This document shows, in pieces, positions 12,235-21,958 of a stretch of DNA of 64,000 bases. A model generated the notes under the pieces. That model was not told the origin of the DNA. It searched no databases and was given only the letters and a program-made list of their open reading frames with translations. A program made the translations under genes and the position numbers. This DNA is from Spongospora subterranea f. sp. subterranea (Eukaryota > Endomyxa: Phytomyxea > Phytomyxea > Plasmodiophorida), in the NCBI GenBank assembly GCA_049724395.1, contig JAUGWO010000166.1, positions 62,001 through 126,000 on the forward strand, given 5' to 3'. Position 1 is the first letter of the stretch; every line of letters starts with the position of its first letter.

Positions 12235-12674
12235 TTCAACTAATTTAATGGTGCAAAATTCCCAAGGTCTTATTGTCCTAACCAGATGGAGTAAAAAGTC
12301 ATGAGTGGGACATTGAGATTTATTCGCCTTGACAGAATGGTGGCTACGCTACACGGCTGCTGTAATTCTGGGCTGACAGTCTGACACTTCACGGCACGGA
12401 GCGGAGCCGGTCTCTCTCCGTCGCTGTCCTGCCGTTACACTATAGTGCTGCCATCGCGTGGCCATCGCACGTCCCCGCCCGGCCAGCCTAATCCATCAAC
12501 CCGCCCGCTTATCAGTGGGGCTGCCAGCTGCTTCAATCCTGCTGGGGAAGTGCCTACCCGTTGGCATTCCGGATTGTGGCTAACCGCTTTCGATATACCA
12601 TTTGGGACTTTTCCCAAAAAAAGGCGTTTTCCGGACCCACAGTCCTGTCTCCGGCAGAGTCGTCTCTCGTAGTC
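12235..12674. promoter_or_regulatory. Divergent spacer between CUE-domain gene and small plus-strand gene
   Basis: A 440-bp head-to-head spacer. It contains a GC-rich stretch (about 12380-12560) with several CCG and CCCG words, and no recognisable gene. It presumably carries both promoters and 5'UTRs. No specific site is assigned. Confidence 0.3.
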
Positions 12675-12931
12675 ATGGCGACATATCCGGTTGCTGTTGT
12701 CCAGAACGAAATGTCGCCAGAGCTATACAGCGAGTTTATCAAGGTTTTCAATGACCTAGTCGAGAAGGCGGATGGTTTATGTCCCACAGCTGAGGCTCTT
12801 GTTGATCGAGTCCACGAGAACGCGGCTGTGTTTCATCAGGTTAATGCTTGATTCCTAACAGTCTTGTCTGACCACCTTCTGACGTTTGTGTTGGGCTATA
12901 GGGATGGAATGCAATTCGTACTGTAAGATGA
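12675..12931 (+). CDS. Small protein of unknown function
   Basis: The ATG at 12675 opens MATYPVAVVQNEMSPELYSE and runs through a helical-looking segment, FNDLVEKADGLCPTAEALVD, to FHQ at 12839. A 61-nt intron (12840-12900) gives GWNAIRTVR and a stop at 12931, for about 65 aa. The helical pattern with conserved-looking Leu, Val and Cys positions suggests a subunit of a larger complex, but I do not recognise the family. A further 5' splice site (gtaagatg) near the end means additional exons up to about 13030 are possible. Confidence 0.45.
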
Positions 12932-13156
12932 AGATGCATGGACACATATGAGCTCTATCGATGATGGCACGTTGGTCAGGTTTCGAGCCGGTCTGTGTTT
13001 TAGATGGACGTATATCGTTTTCAGAATTAAACAGAGCGATAATTCAAGGTCACACTATCGAACATAAAATATTACCATTCAATGTTGTAGCGGATTGGTG
13101 AATTTTCCGTATTTCTTTTGACCATCATTGGCCGTTATTCATCGCATTTTTCCACG

Positions 13157-14153
13157 ATGGCCAAATCTGTGAGATGCTGGGCTTTCACACATGGAGGAGA
13201 GCACCTGGGGGATTTGCATATGGATCGTGTGCAAGTTCAGGACGTCAAAGAGTCCCAAATCCTGATTCGTGTCCTAGCGGCGTCGATCAACCCAATCGAT
13301 ATTCACCGGTTGACCGGTCTAAACCCGGCGAAACCGTTTCAACAAGTGATAGGGTTTGACTTCGCTGGCATCGTCGAAGAATGCAATGAGAACTGCAGAT
13401 TGTGTTTCAAAGGACAGTCGGTATTTGGGTCCGTCCATCGATCAGGATCGGATATTGATCAGCAAGGGTCATTGCAAGAATTTATTGTTTTAAATGAGGA
13501 TCAAGTTCTGCCGATGCCCAAGAATTTGACTTTCGACGAAGCTGCCTCTGTTGTAGTGGTGGCTAGTGCGGCTATACAAGCATTCGAGAAAGCGAACCTT
13601 GGACCTGGCGAGACGTGTCTCATAACGGGAGGATCAGGCGGAGTAGGCACAATGGCTATACAAATCGCCCGGAAGATGTTCAAGGCGGCTAGAGTACTAA
13701 CGACCGTACGCTCAAAGAACAAAGTTGATATATGCAGGTTCCTAGGCGCGGACGAGGTCATAATTACGGAAGGCGACATGTGGATAATGGACCAGCTTTG
13801 CGATGTTGTCCTTGATTGTACGGGTCAAGGGACTCAAATCAGGCAAGCTATGGAGCGTGATGATACAAGGCTCATCAGTATTTCAACATTCGACGATCCG
13901 CAGATTGAAAGCATTAGTGCAAAGACAGGGTCACGGGAAAGCGCGGCGAGATTGATTCCTTTTCTCCAAAGTGGAGAAATAATCCCTGTCATCTCGAAAA
14001 CGTTTTCTTTCGACAAAGTACCTGAGGTAGGTGAACAGTGGTAGACTTATCAGCGCAGCACTGAACGACTGCTTTCTGTAGGCATTACACTGCCAGCAAT
14101 ACGAACATCCGATTGGGAAAATCGTCGTAACCTTTGACTGGACAGGTGAATAG
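13157..14153 (+). CDS. MDR-superfamily NADPH-dependent oxidoreductase (quinone oxidoreductase-like)
   Basis: Medium-chain dehydrogenase/reductase of the zinc-free quinone/enoyl reductase type, expected to use NADPH on quinones or enones. The N-terminal GroES-like part contains ASINPIDIHRLTG and QQVIGFDFAGIVEE. The Rossmann nucleotide-binding motif is CLITGGSGGVGTMAIQIA, followed by FLGADEVI. The C-terminal part holds LIPFLQSGEIIPVISKTFSF and, after a 55-nt intron at about 14027-14081, the family end HPIGKIVVTFD. The length of about 313 aa is typical. No zinc-ligand cysteine cluster is seen. The start at 13157 gives MAKSVRCW, the expected first strand. RTN4IP1 or bacterial-type Qor homologues are the closest matches; the substrate is unknown. 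Confidence 0.9.
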
Positions 14154-14418
14154 AGAGAGGTTTGCAGAGGATGGGATTGTGGCCAAAGAAGTCATTTCAT
14201 TCTATTGAGTAAAGACCATTTTTGTCGCAGCTTGGTCTTATCAATTTGCCAACTGCATCTGTATTCGGAACGTGCACTAGCGACGCGTCGGTGAACGGCG
14301 TCCCATAAAAGATGTGCTGCGCGGGGTGACCTGCCAGCAATTTAGTGAAATCACCATAACGCTATTGACAAAAACAGACAGGGCAGCACAATATCCACTA
14401 CTTTGTCAACGAAAAAGT

Positions 14419-15463
14419 CTAGGCGACCCAATTTACCTGCGAAGAGAAACGGCTCGACCCAGCGGATGGCGCACCGCGCTGTTTCGCATCATGGCTGAGT
14501 CCATCGTTTACGAGCGACTTTGATCTGCCACTGTCCAAAGGATATCTGGAATAGCCTCGATCATCGTAAAGATCAGAGGCGTATCGATGACCATTGTCAT
14601 GATATCCGGACGCACGGCGGCCTTCACATCCGAAGCGACCGTTGTCGGAGTATACAGAGCTATAGGAGGAACGTCCGCCACCTGTGGTCCTGGACGGCGA
14701 TAACGAATCAGTAAAGAATCTGCCGCCTTTTGGTTGGGAATCAAAAACGTGCGTTCGCGATGCGTTATTGTTCTCCTTTTCGGACACATGTGGAATATAC
14801 GAGGGGGGACGTATACAATTGGATGCTGGTGAAGCGTAGCTGGAACGACTAAATGTATCCTGGCGCCTGTCCTGGTACCCGTACCGAGATGAGGCATCTT
14901 CAGGGTATTTGGGTGTGTCTACCGGGTAGCGATATGTAGAGGGAGGACTGTACCCGCCATAAGCGCCAAGATCGTTACGATCTGAACGTCGGCCTTCACC
15001 AGGATATTCATATCCGTTTTGCCGATCATTCCGATCATATCGGTCACCTGACCAAACAGCTTCCCGGCGTGCCCGATCATGACCTTCCAAACGCTCTGGT
15101 CTTCGGTCAAAATCGCTATCCCGGGAGATTTGAATGAGTGTCGCGAGAATCAGAATTCACGCCGCTATACGATGGGCGACGAATGTCTTTGGCTGATTGA
15201 GAGTCCGGATACGGTCGGCGATTATTACTATCAATGGGCCTGAAATCACGCCCTTCTTTGGTCGGTTGCCGCGACCCTCGAGATCCTCGTAATTGTGTGG
15301 GTCGGCCCGTTCCCCGGCCTCTCGGAGCTCCTTTCCCCCCTCTGGACCCTCCGCCTCCTCTGCCAGCTCCGCCGCCTCTTCGGGGCGGCCCGGCGCCGAT
15401 CCTGCCTCCACCTCTGCCGCCACCTCGGGCAGTTCCTCTTCTTCGCGGCCCATTATCCTTCAT
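14419..15463 (-). CDS. RGG-box, low-complexity RNA-binding-type protein
   Basis: The ATG at 15463 starts MKDNGPRRRGTARGGGRGGG and continues with dense RGG, GRGG and PRGRG repeats (residues about 6-70), typical of RNA-binding or phase-separating regions that are arginine-methylated. After a short intron near 15115-15160 the protein is rich in Arg, Asp, Tyr, Ser and Gly (for example GDRYDRNDRQNGYEYPGEG), with many RYxx and SxY words, and ends QVNWVA at 14419. No RRM, KH, DEAD-box or zinc finger is visible. The function is inferred from composition only; hnRNP, FUS or stress-granule-type proteins are comparable. The complementary proline-rich frames on the plus strand are artefacts of this composition. 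Confidence 0.6.
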
Positions 15464-15958
15464 TGTGTTGGGCTCGTTGTGGGAATGAAGATATCCGCCC
15501 GAGTAGATGACTGAGAGGGAGAGCGAGTCAAATGAGTTACGGAGTGCGGACTAGACAGATAGACCTGACAATTGCCGCGCGGCCACTCTCACCTGTATCC
15601 AGTCCAGGTCACATGGAGCGCCTACCAACTGGCCCACAGCGTAACGAGGGACATTGACTGTAATCATTGGACCATGTGTACGTACTGTAATTCCGGATAG
15701 CAAGCCAATGCAGTGCATTTTCCTGCGTTAAAAGCAATCTGTTTTGGCCGAGCGAACGCTCGTTTTTCGCGTAATGTGATTGTTTGTTGCTTGGATAAAT
15801 TTTGCTACCTGCGAACGGTCTGCTGTTGTTCGCCAAGATAAGAATCAAGTAATTTCAGGATATGCTATTGTGTAATGCCCCGGTCGCGGCGCCACCACAA
15901 CTTGCCTTGAAGGGTTTAGCGAAAAACTGTGTTGATTGTTGGAAGGCTGGGGATGGAA
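15464..15958. other. Intergenic, nothing recognisable
   Basis: About 500 bp upstream of the RGG gene. Short open frames occur on both strands but none shows similarity or good splice context. The region presumably holds the RGG gene's promoter. Confidence 0.3.
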
Positions 15959-16370
15959 TTAACGGCGAATCGAGGATGCAAGTGGAGGCATCCCCTGGCA
16001 AAAATCGTCAACTCTGTCTAGCATTCAGACCTTGCTTGATTTCTCAGCGCACGTACTTCTTTCAAAAATACACCCTCAGATCTTTAACAATTTCCCCATA
16101 TTCTTGCTGGTCATGTACGCCAGCTGCTAGAAAAATGACCTCTGCAGGATGTGCCTTTGGATTCGAAGGAGGATGTGTTCCCATAAGAAGAATTCTCTTG
16201 ATTACAGTTCTATATTCAGTTCAAGGTGGTGCCGTGTCTTCTTCAAAGATTTTACTGATATGACAGAAGCCTCGCGCCACAATATCTTTCGTTTGCGTCG
16301 AAGGTCATGTCAGTCGATTCACCATGTCTGATCCGTATCCAACGTAAACGTGGTGCAGCAGACAGTAAAC
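15959..16370 (-). CDS. Possible minus-strand gene of unknown function
   Basis: The best-looking segment, at about 16040-16200 on the minus strand, reads KRILLMGTHPPSNPKAHPA then EVIFLAAGVHDQQEYGEIV. It looks like a folded protein rather than a shadow frame. Upstream, ISKIFEEDTAPP (about 16220-16265) and TFDANERYCGAR (near 16290) lie in compatible positions, and a plausible C-terminus, RVDDFCQGMPPLASSIRR, stops at 15959. Splicing cannot be fixed by eye and I do not recognise the family. The overlapping plus-strand frame has unnatural composition and is probably the shadow. Confidence 0.25.
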
Positions 16371-16620
16371 TTTGTTGACATGCGGTTCTCGACGATAACA
16401 ATGCTTATATGAGGATATGCAGAGCACAATGCTTGTGATCATACACCAACGATTACCCGACTGCACGAACGGAAACATTTTCTTGGGCCGCCGGTGTCAA
16501 TAGCAAAACACATGGAGGAATCGCTTCACGATTTGCGTCGTGCGTTTTTGATTGCTGCAAGCATGCATTTGCGGTACCGTTAATAATTTGGGTGAGTATC
16601 GATTTACTTTCATATATAGC

Positions 16621-17096
16621 GGAGTTGGAGATGTTTCACAACTGAAAGCAGCGAATGTTCTGGAGACAAAGGTCACACCGCGTTTGAATATTATGGAACG
16701 ACATAAGCGCAGAAGAAGTTACAAGGAATTGAATAGTCGCCCGTCGAGAATAGGTAAAAACTCAACGCGCTCAGTCAACGAGAATTACTAATTTGCAGTA
16801 ATCTTACGGTAGTAAGTATGGCTCACGACATCCACCAACCGGTCAAGGCGAGCCGAAAATGTGTGAATGCAGGAAATGAATTTGTTCAAGTAGTCATTCA
16901 CCGAGGTCAAGGCTGCAAGTTTATGCAGCGTATAGCTCAGCATAAAAATCAACAAAATGTGTCGACTCTCCTGCCATTACTGAATATGTTGCCATTCGCT
17001 TTGACATATTTGCAACAGGAAAAGCCGCGTATTATCAAGCAAGACCGGCTTGACGTCATGAAGCTACCTGATATCAATGAAAGATCTCAGACATAA
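16621..17096 (+). CDS. Possible two-exon 3' part of an unknown basic protein
   Basis: Exon from about 16621 encodes VSQLKA--VLETKVTPRLNI and then a Lys/Arg-rich stretch (MERHKRRRSYKELNSR). A 59-nt GT-AG intron at 16754-16812 keeps frame and leads to SMAHDIHQPVKASRKCVNAG and NVSTLLPLLNMLPFALTYLQ, with a stop at 17096. No homology is recognised. Upstream exons, if any, are not resolved. It is tail-to-tail with GFAT, whose stop lies 94 bp downstream. Confidence 0.35.
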
Positions 17097-17189
17097 ACAG
17101 CTATCACTAATATAAATTTGCACTTCGACTGGCGTATTCGGAAAGTAATGTTTACTGTCTAAAATTACTCTTTACGTAGAGGAGATAGC

Positions 17190-19415
17190 TCAGTCGACAG
17201 TTACGGCTTTAGCAAGATTCTTGGGTTTATCAGGATCGATTCCACGTTGGATGGCAAGTTCATCTTCGTAAAATAACTTAAAAGGAGAAATTTGAGGATA
17301 AACACCTAAAAACTCACAAGCTAGCTGTTGCAGAGGAACGACAGCAAGAAGCGCAGTCAACGGTCCGTTTTCTGGGATAAGAATGACATCGTCAGCTATG
17401 TGATGGGCGATCTTTTCGTTATCTGTGATAATTATAGTATGAGCACCACGAGCCCGTACTTCCTAAAGCTGGACTCAAAACGAAATCACAATGACAGCAA
17501 CAACTATCTGACCTCTGCTGCGACACGCATTAAGGCTGCATTTTTGTCATCAGGGATAACCATAATAATCGGAGTGCCTTGCTCAATGAGTGCAAAAGGA
17601 CCATGTTTTAATGATCCACCAGGGTAACCCTGCATTTTACAGTCATATAAGCTACTTCAGGTTCAGGTGTTGTGAGTGGACCAACCTCAGCGTGGATATA
17701 CGTAATTTCTTTGATTTTTAGTGCTCCTTCTTTGGCGATGGACTCTGCGAACCCGCGGCCTAGAACAAACATATGTTTCTGGTCCTTTATCTTCGAAGCG
17801 ATCGCGGCGATGTTATCGTTGGCCTTTAATGTAATTCCACAATACATTGGAAGTTTATGAAGAGATTCGAGAACTTTCATCAATGCGTTGCTTTGATTCA
17901 GGGCGTTTTCTAAGTTGAGCAAACCATCCGGCAATGAGACACATTACCACGACCTAGAGATTTAGCTCAATCCATTGGTAATTATTGTTTGTGCAAACAC
18001 AATATGTATATACCTGTGTAACAAATGCCTTGGTTGAGGCCACAGCGTGTTCTCGGCCAGCATTGATATACACACCACACTTGGTAGTCCTGGCGATTAA
18101 GGATCCGACACTGTTGATAACGGAAAACATCGGTAGACTGTGTTCTGATGCAAGCAGGACTGCTCTGTGCACATCTTTAGTTTCACCTGACTGCGAAACT
18201 GCCAGCAGTCCGCCTCCTTTTGCTGGTAACGCATCTGAGATCATTTCGGCAGCATCAACCGTTTGAACCGAATCAAACGCATTTAGATAACGCATAACTG
18301 CAGCGCCATACTGCGAGGCGAATAGACTTGTCCCGCACGCAGCGATTACCAAATGATTAATCGTTGAAAGCGACTCTTCGTTTGCCTGAAGACCACCGAG
18401 TTTAACAATACCGCCACGATTGATCCTTCCTCCGTATCCAAGCGCCCGAGAAATAGCTTCTGGTTGTTCATTAATCTACACACAGTGTCAAGCAGCGGAC
18501 CAAATAATAAATGGGGCAAACCTCGCGAATCGTCCAGTGTGGATAAGGAGCTGGGGATAAGAGGATATCGTCGCTCTTCGGAGCACTTTCCTGACGAGAT
18601 TTATCCAGCGAAACAGCATCAGCTTCAATCACTGCTACTTCTCCATCGCGAAGAGAAATATATTGGTTCGTATAACGTCCAAAAGATGAAAATTCACTTG
18701 CTAAAAACATTCTTCCATCGGCGATACCAACGACAAGAGGAGACCCATTACGAGCAGCAATTATGCGGTCTGGATGTTTTACGTCAATGATGCAAAGACC
18801 CCACGTGCCGTGCAGCCTAGATAGAGCCTTCTTAACTGCTTCAAGAGTATCAAGGCCTTCATCCAGATAAAACCCTATCAGACATGCTATGACTTCACTA
18901 TCTGTTTCAGACTTGAACTTGATGCCGGCTTCTTTAAGGTCATTTCGTAACTCATTCGCATTTTCGATGGTTCCGTTGTGTACCAGTGCCACCCGATTTT
19001 TGGCATCTAAGTGTGGATGGGCATTGGCATCAGTTTTGCCACCGTGTGTCGCCCAGCGGGTATGTGCGATTCCGATAGGGTTTCCTGCATGCAGCGAAGG
19101 TGCAGCCGATGATAAAAGTTTGATAGAATCACTAGTTGAGTCGGCACTCGCAAACTTTGTTGTAACAAGTTCGTGATTGGCGTTGATTGTGGATATACCG
19201 CAAGAATCGTACCCCCTGTTCTGTAAAATTGTCAGGCCTTCCAGCAGGTATTTAACAGCCGGGTCTTTTGGGTCTTTCCCAACATAGGCAACAATGCCAC
19301 ACGCGTCCGCTGAAAGAGGCCATGCGTACGTTAGAGCAAACGAGCAACCGACCGCAGCTGCTGCAATGGCGCTGCGGTTGACGGAAAGGGCCGCCTGCCT
19401 GATTGACCGCCACAT
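17190..19415 (-). CDS. GFPT: Glutamine-fructose-6-phosphate aminotransferase (GFAT) with N-terminal leader
   Basis: First enzyme of hexosamine synthesis: glutamine plus fructose-6-P gives glucosamine-6-P. The glutaminase domain has catalytic Cys in [27 protein letters not shown] and [11 protein letters not shown]. After an intron near 18480 the sequence continues [16 protein letters not shown], then two SIS domains ([64 protein letters not shown]) and ends [11 protein letters not shown] at 17190. The regulatory loop of animal GFAT1/2 is absent, so it is the short, bacterial/protist-like form. Odd: the catalytic Cys, normally residue 2 and freed by Met removal, is here residue 39, behind an Arg-containing then hydrophobic leader ending SADA before the Cys. 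An organellar or signal-type cleavage there would expose Cys1. Confidence 0.94.
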
Positions 19416-20814
19416 GTTGCTTTAGAATGGTCCACAATATCTCTCTATAAGTATTTGGACTATAAATGGCCCTGATTTGGGGTTACAGAAAGAAAATCTC
19501 AACATACTGTAGTAGTAGTACAGGAGAGAGGCCACGCAAGGATCGACCCGAGTGCACTCTGAACCGCCGACAGCAGGGCTATTCGTTACTACACGTTAGT
19601 GATGCCAACGGTACTGAGCACTGTATTAGACTTAAGTTATGGGACATCTCGACGGCTATCGTCCATCTCGGCGAATGAACGATATCAAAGAGACGGTTCG
19701 ACAGCTGGTTTGGGCGAATTCAATATCGAAAGGGTCATGGCTTCAACGATACGGATATTTTCTTACGAGGTTTCGGGTTGCAATGCGACTCAATGACCAT
19801 CTCGTCATAGCAAATTCCAGACAAAGTCAACGCGAATAGTGGGATAAGCCTTATCTGACGGCTTAGAGTTCTCGGTAGCCGGAAGGCGATCACGTTGCCC
19901 AACAATGTTCCAAAAAGTAATCCTTTAAGAAGAATTTAAAACTAAAATATAACAGGTGAATATCATGCCAAAACAAACCTTTCCAACTGTCTAGCGACCA
20001 CACCATGCGTCTCCGGCATTCTTCCACTTCCTGAACAGGGAAATGTAAGCATACGGCAGACAATGCTCGGGAAAGTACTGTCCAGACATGTGTTGTGCTC
20101 CTGAGAGAAAACATTTTTGCCAAGCTAAAACAGAAGATTCGAAGTTAATCGGTTCCTGCCACTTCTGTTTGACACGCAGTCCGCGCTCACTTGACCATCC
20201 GAAATCGCTGTGCCCAGTGACCCAGTCCAAGGGGTAACCTGCTCTACGACAGCGACATGACCATTTCCGTTGGACAAGCCAATTCACAAATTCATGTCAC
20301 GTTGGTGCCAGATTCTTCTTTATCAGTTCTGCGCACTGTGGCAAACACGATTCGTGGCTTTTGGCGCAAAATACGCCGGTCGAACATCGGTGTTCGACTC
20401 CAAGATGTTCTAGTGTCCGACCGACTCTAGAAGTGTCTACGAGCTATTATACTTCAACATGTATATAAAAAACTTTCTGCACAATCTGAACCGTCGCCTT
20501 ATGAACTACGCAAGCAGCGGCCCATGCACTGCAATGTTTGATCGTTGCGTCTTGCACCGCAAAACATTTACACAAAAATAACCGGCATATGGCCCACGAC
20601 TCGTTCTGATGATAGATACCGAATAATGAGAATCAGTCTCATCCAGATTTTTTATCATTCACACATCCTTGGTCTGTCATAATTGAGATAAAACAAGGGA
20701 ATACGGCAAACGTCGTCTTTTTGACCTTGAGCTCTTGAGGCGTTCATGTTGTGGTCCTTATGTAGAATTTTGAAATTGTTGTTGTTTTGAGTTGCCCCTT
20801 TCACGCGCCGTTGC
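19416..20814. other. Long stretch without a supported gene
   Basis: About 1.4 kb between GFAT and the next candidate. On the minus strand at about 19991-20287 two frames are open side by side (one with WVTGHSDFGWSSERGL) and neither shows similarity. A 16-nt palindrome with 6-nt arms, cgaaca-tcgg-tgttcg, sits at 20381-20396. The rest is AT-rich and featureless. It probably includes the GFAT promoter near 19416-19600. Confidence 0.4.
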
Positions 20815-21660
20815 TCAGTGATGGAATTTGATATCGGCTGTGTATTGACAATGGTGTTGTTGTTCGTTTCCTAGGCTGTATTGTCTAGTCGATCTTGTTG
20901 CACAGAAGCGATTTTTAGCCGTTAATGCATTGTTCTGCTTATCGCACAATAAGTTTCCCCTCCAAATACGTCTTAGAATTTGGGACCTGCGGCTGCTATC
21001 AAAAATACCTTTCAAGTGCGGGCGTAATGACGAAATCAGAGACGCCGTCTTTAGATCCATTGGCGCGATACTCTGTAATAGAACCTCGAATCTTGCTAGA
21101 TTGAACCGGGGGTTGGAGCTCGGACGTCTGGTAATGGAGGGTTGTCGTTGGCAGCCCTTACACTCGCCTTGGTCAGGTGATCGTTCTCATCCATGGTCTT
21201 AATCTCGTGGCCAAATTGCCTCGCAGTCGCAGCTCGCCGATCATTGACTCTCTGTTCAATATCGAAGTGGCCGGAGGGAACTCTCCATCACTCATTCTGT
21301 TGGCCCTGCGGCAGCGCTTGACTCTCTCCAATCGTCCCGCTGCGCGTACAGCCGCTATTCTGGCAGCAAAAATCTCGCTCCGAAAGCGCGGGCAATAGGC
21401 CAGCTCCACGAATATGAGCAATGTTCAAGGAATATCGGGAAATCATTACGGTGAAAGTCCAACGTCGAGGCAAGGTTCCCCATGATCGGACCGTGCGGGG
21501 CGGAATACTCGCTAGGGCTTTCCAGCAGTATCTGAACTGTAAGATCATCGTGTAGCAACATTCGGCTCGGAGAACACACCAGCGGGAAGGCGGATAAGTT
21601 CATGTTTAGCTTTTCATATCGCTGGCAGTGAAAAGAGCAATTTTCCTCCTCCGGCGTCAT
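20815..21660 (-). CDS. Possible multi-exon minus-strand gene of unknown function
   Basis: A natural-looking frame starts at the ATG at 21660: MTPEEENCSFHCQRYEKLNM, then FPLVCSPSRMLLHDDLTVQI and MGNLASTLDFHRNDFPIFLE. Further segments in compatible orientation are DIEQRVNDRRAATARQFGHE (about 21250) and SSKIRGSITEYRANGSKDGV (about 21070), ending near 20815 with CQYTADIKFHH. Several frames are open at once, so the exon chain is uncertain. The family is not recognised. It is head-to-head with the GH15 gene across about 300 bp. Confidence 0.3.
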
Positions 21661-21958
21661 GGCCCGTTGTTCTCACTGCTGGCGCGGCCATTCAGTTAAC
21701 TGGTGCCCATGATCAATCCGACTCGGTCGCGTCTAGCCTTTTTTTTTGCGGGATCGCGCTATAGTGTGGCGCCGATGGGTTTGCTGATTGGCCACATTCG
21801 ACCAGTCATTTTATGTGTCGCCCCCGTTTGGCCGAACCGGATCAATCAACGCACATTTCTGGCACAGCGTTGACAGCCACGCGCAAGGCTCCGGCATTTA
21901 AATTGATAGTTATTGAACAACCGCACCGTCAACTTCTCATACACGCTTTGATCATCGC
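21661..21958. promoter_or_regulatory. Divergent spacer upstream of GH15
   Basis: A 298-bp head-to-head spacer between a candidate minus-strand gene and the GH15 gene. It includes a T-run (about 21739-21747) and no recognisable motif. It presumably carries the GH15 promoter. Confidence 0.3.

Noticed and set aside
15234-15514. Proline-rich proteins on the plus strand opposite the RGG gene
   Set aside because: They are the complement of Gly/Arg repeats; GC-rich repetition opens every frame.
17186-17243. tRNA-like boxes: tagctcagtcgac followed about 47 bp later by ggatcgattcc
   Set aside because: The A- and B-box words match well, but acceptor, anticodon and T stems do not pair, and the stretch encodes the conserved C-terminus of GFAT on the other strand.
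20350-20400. Second tRNA-like B box (tgttcgactcc) with an upstream tggc word
   Set aside because: No T-stem or acceptor-stem pairing; the signal comes from a local 16-nt palindrome.
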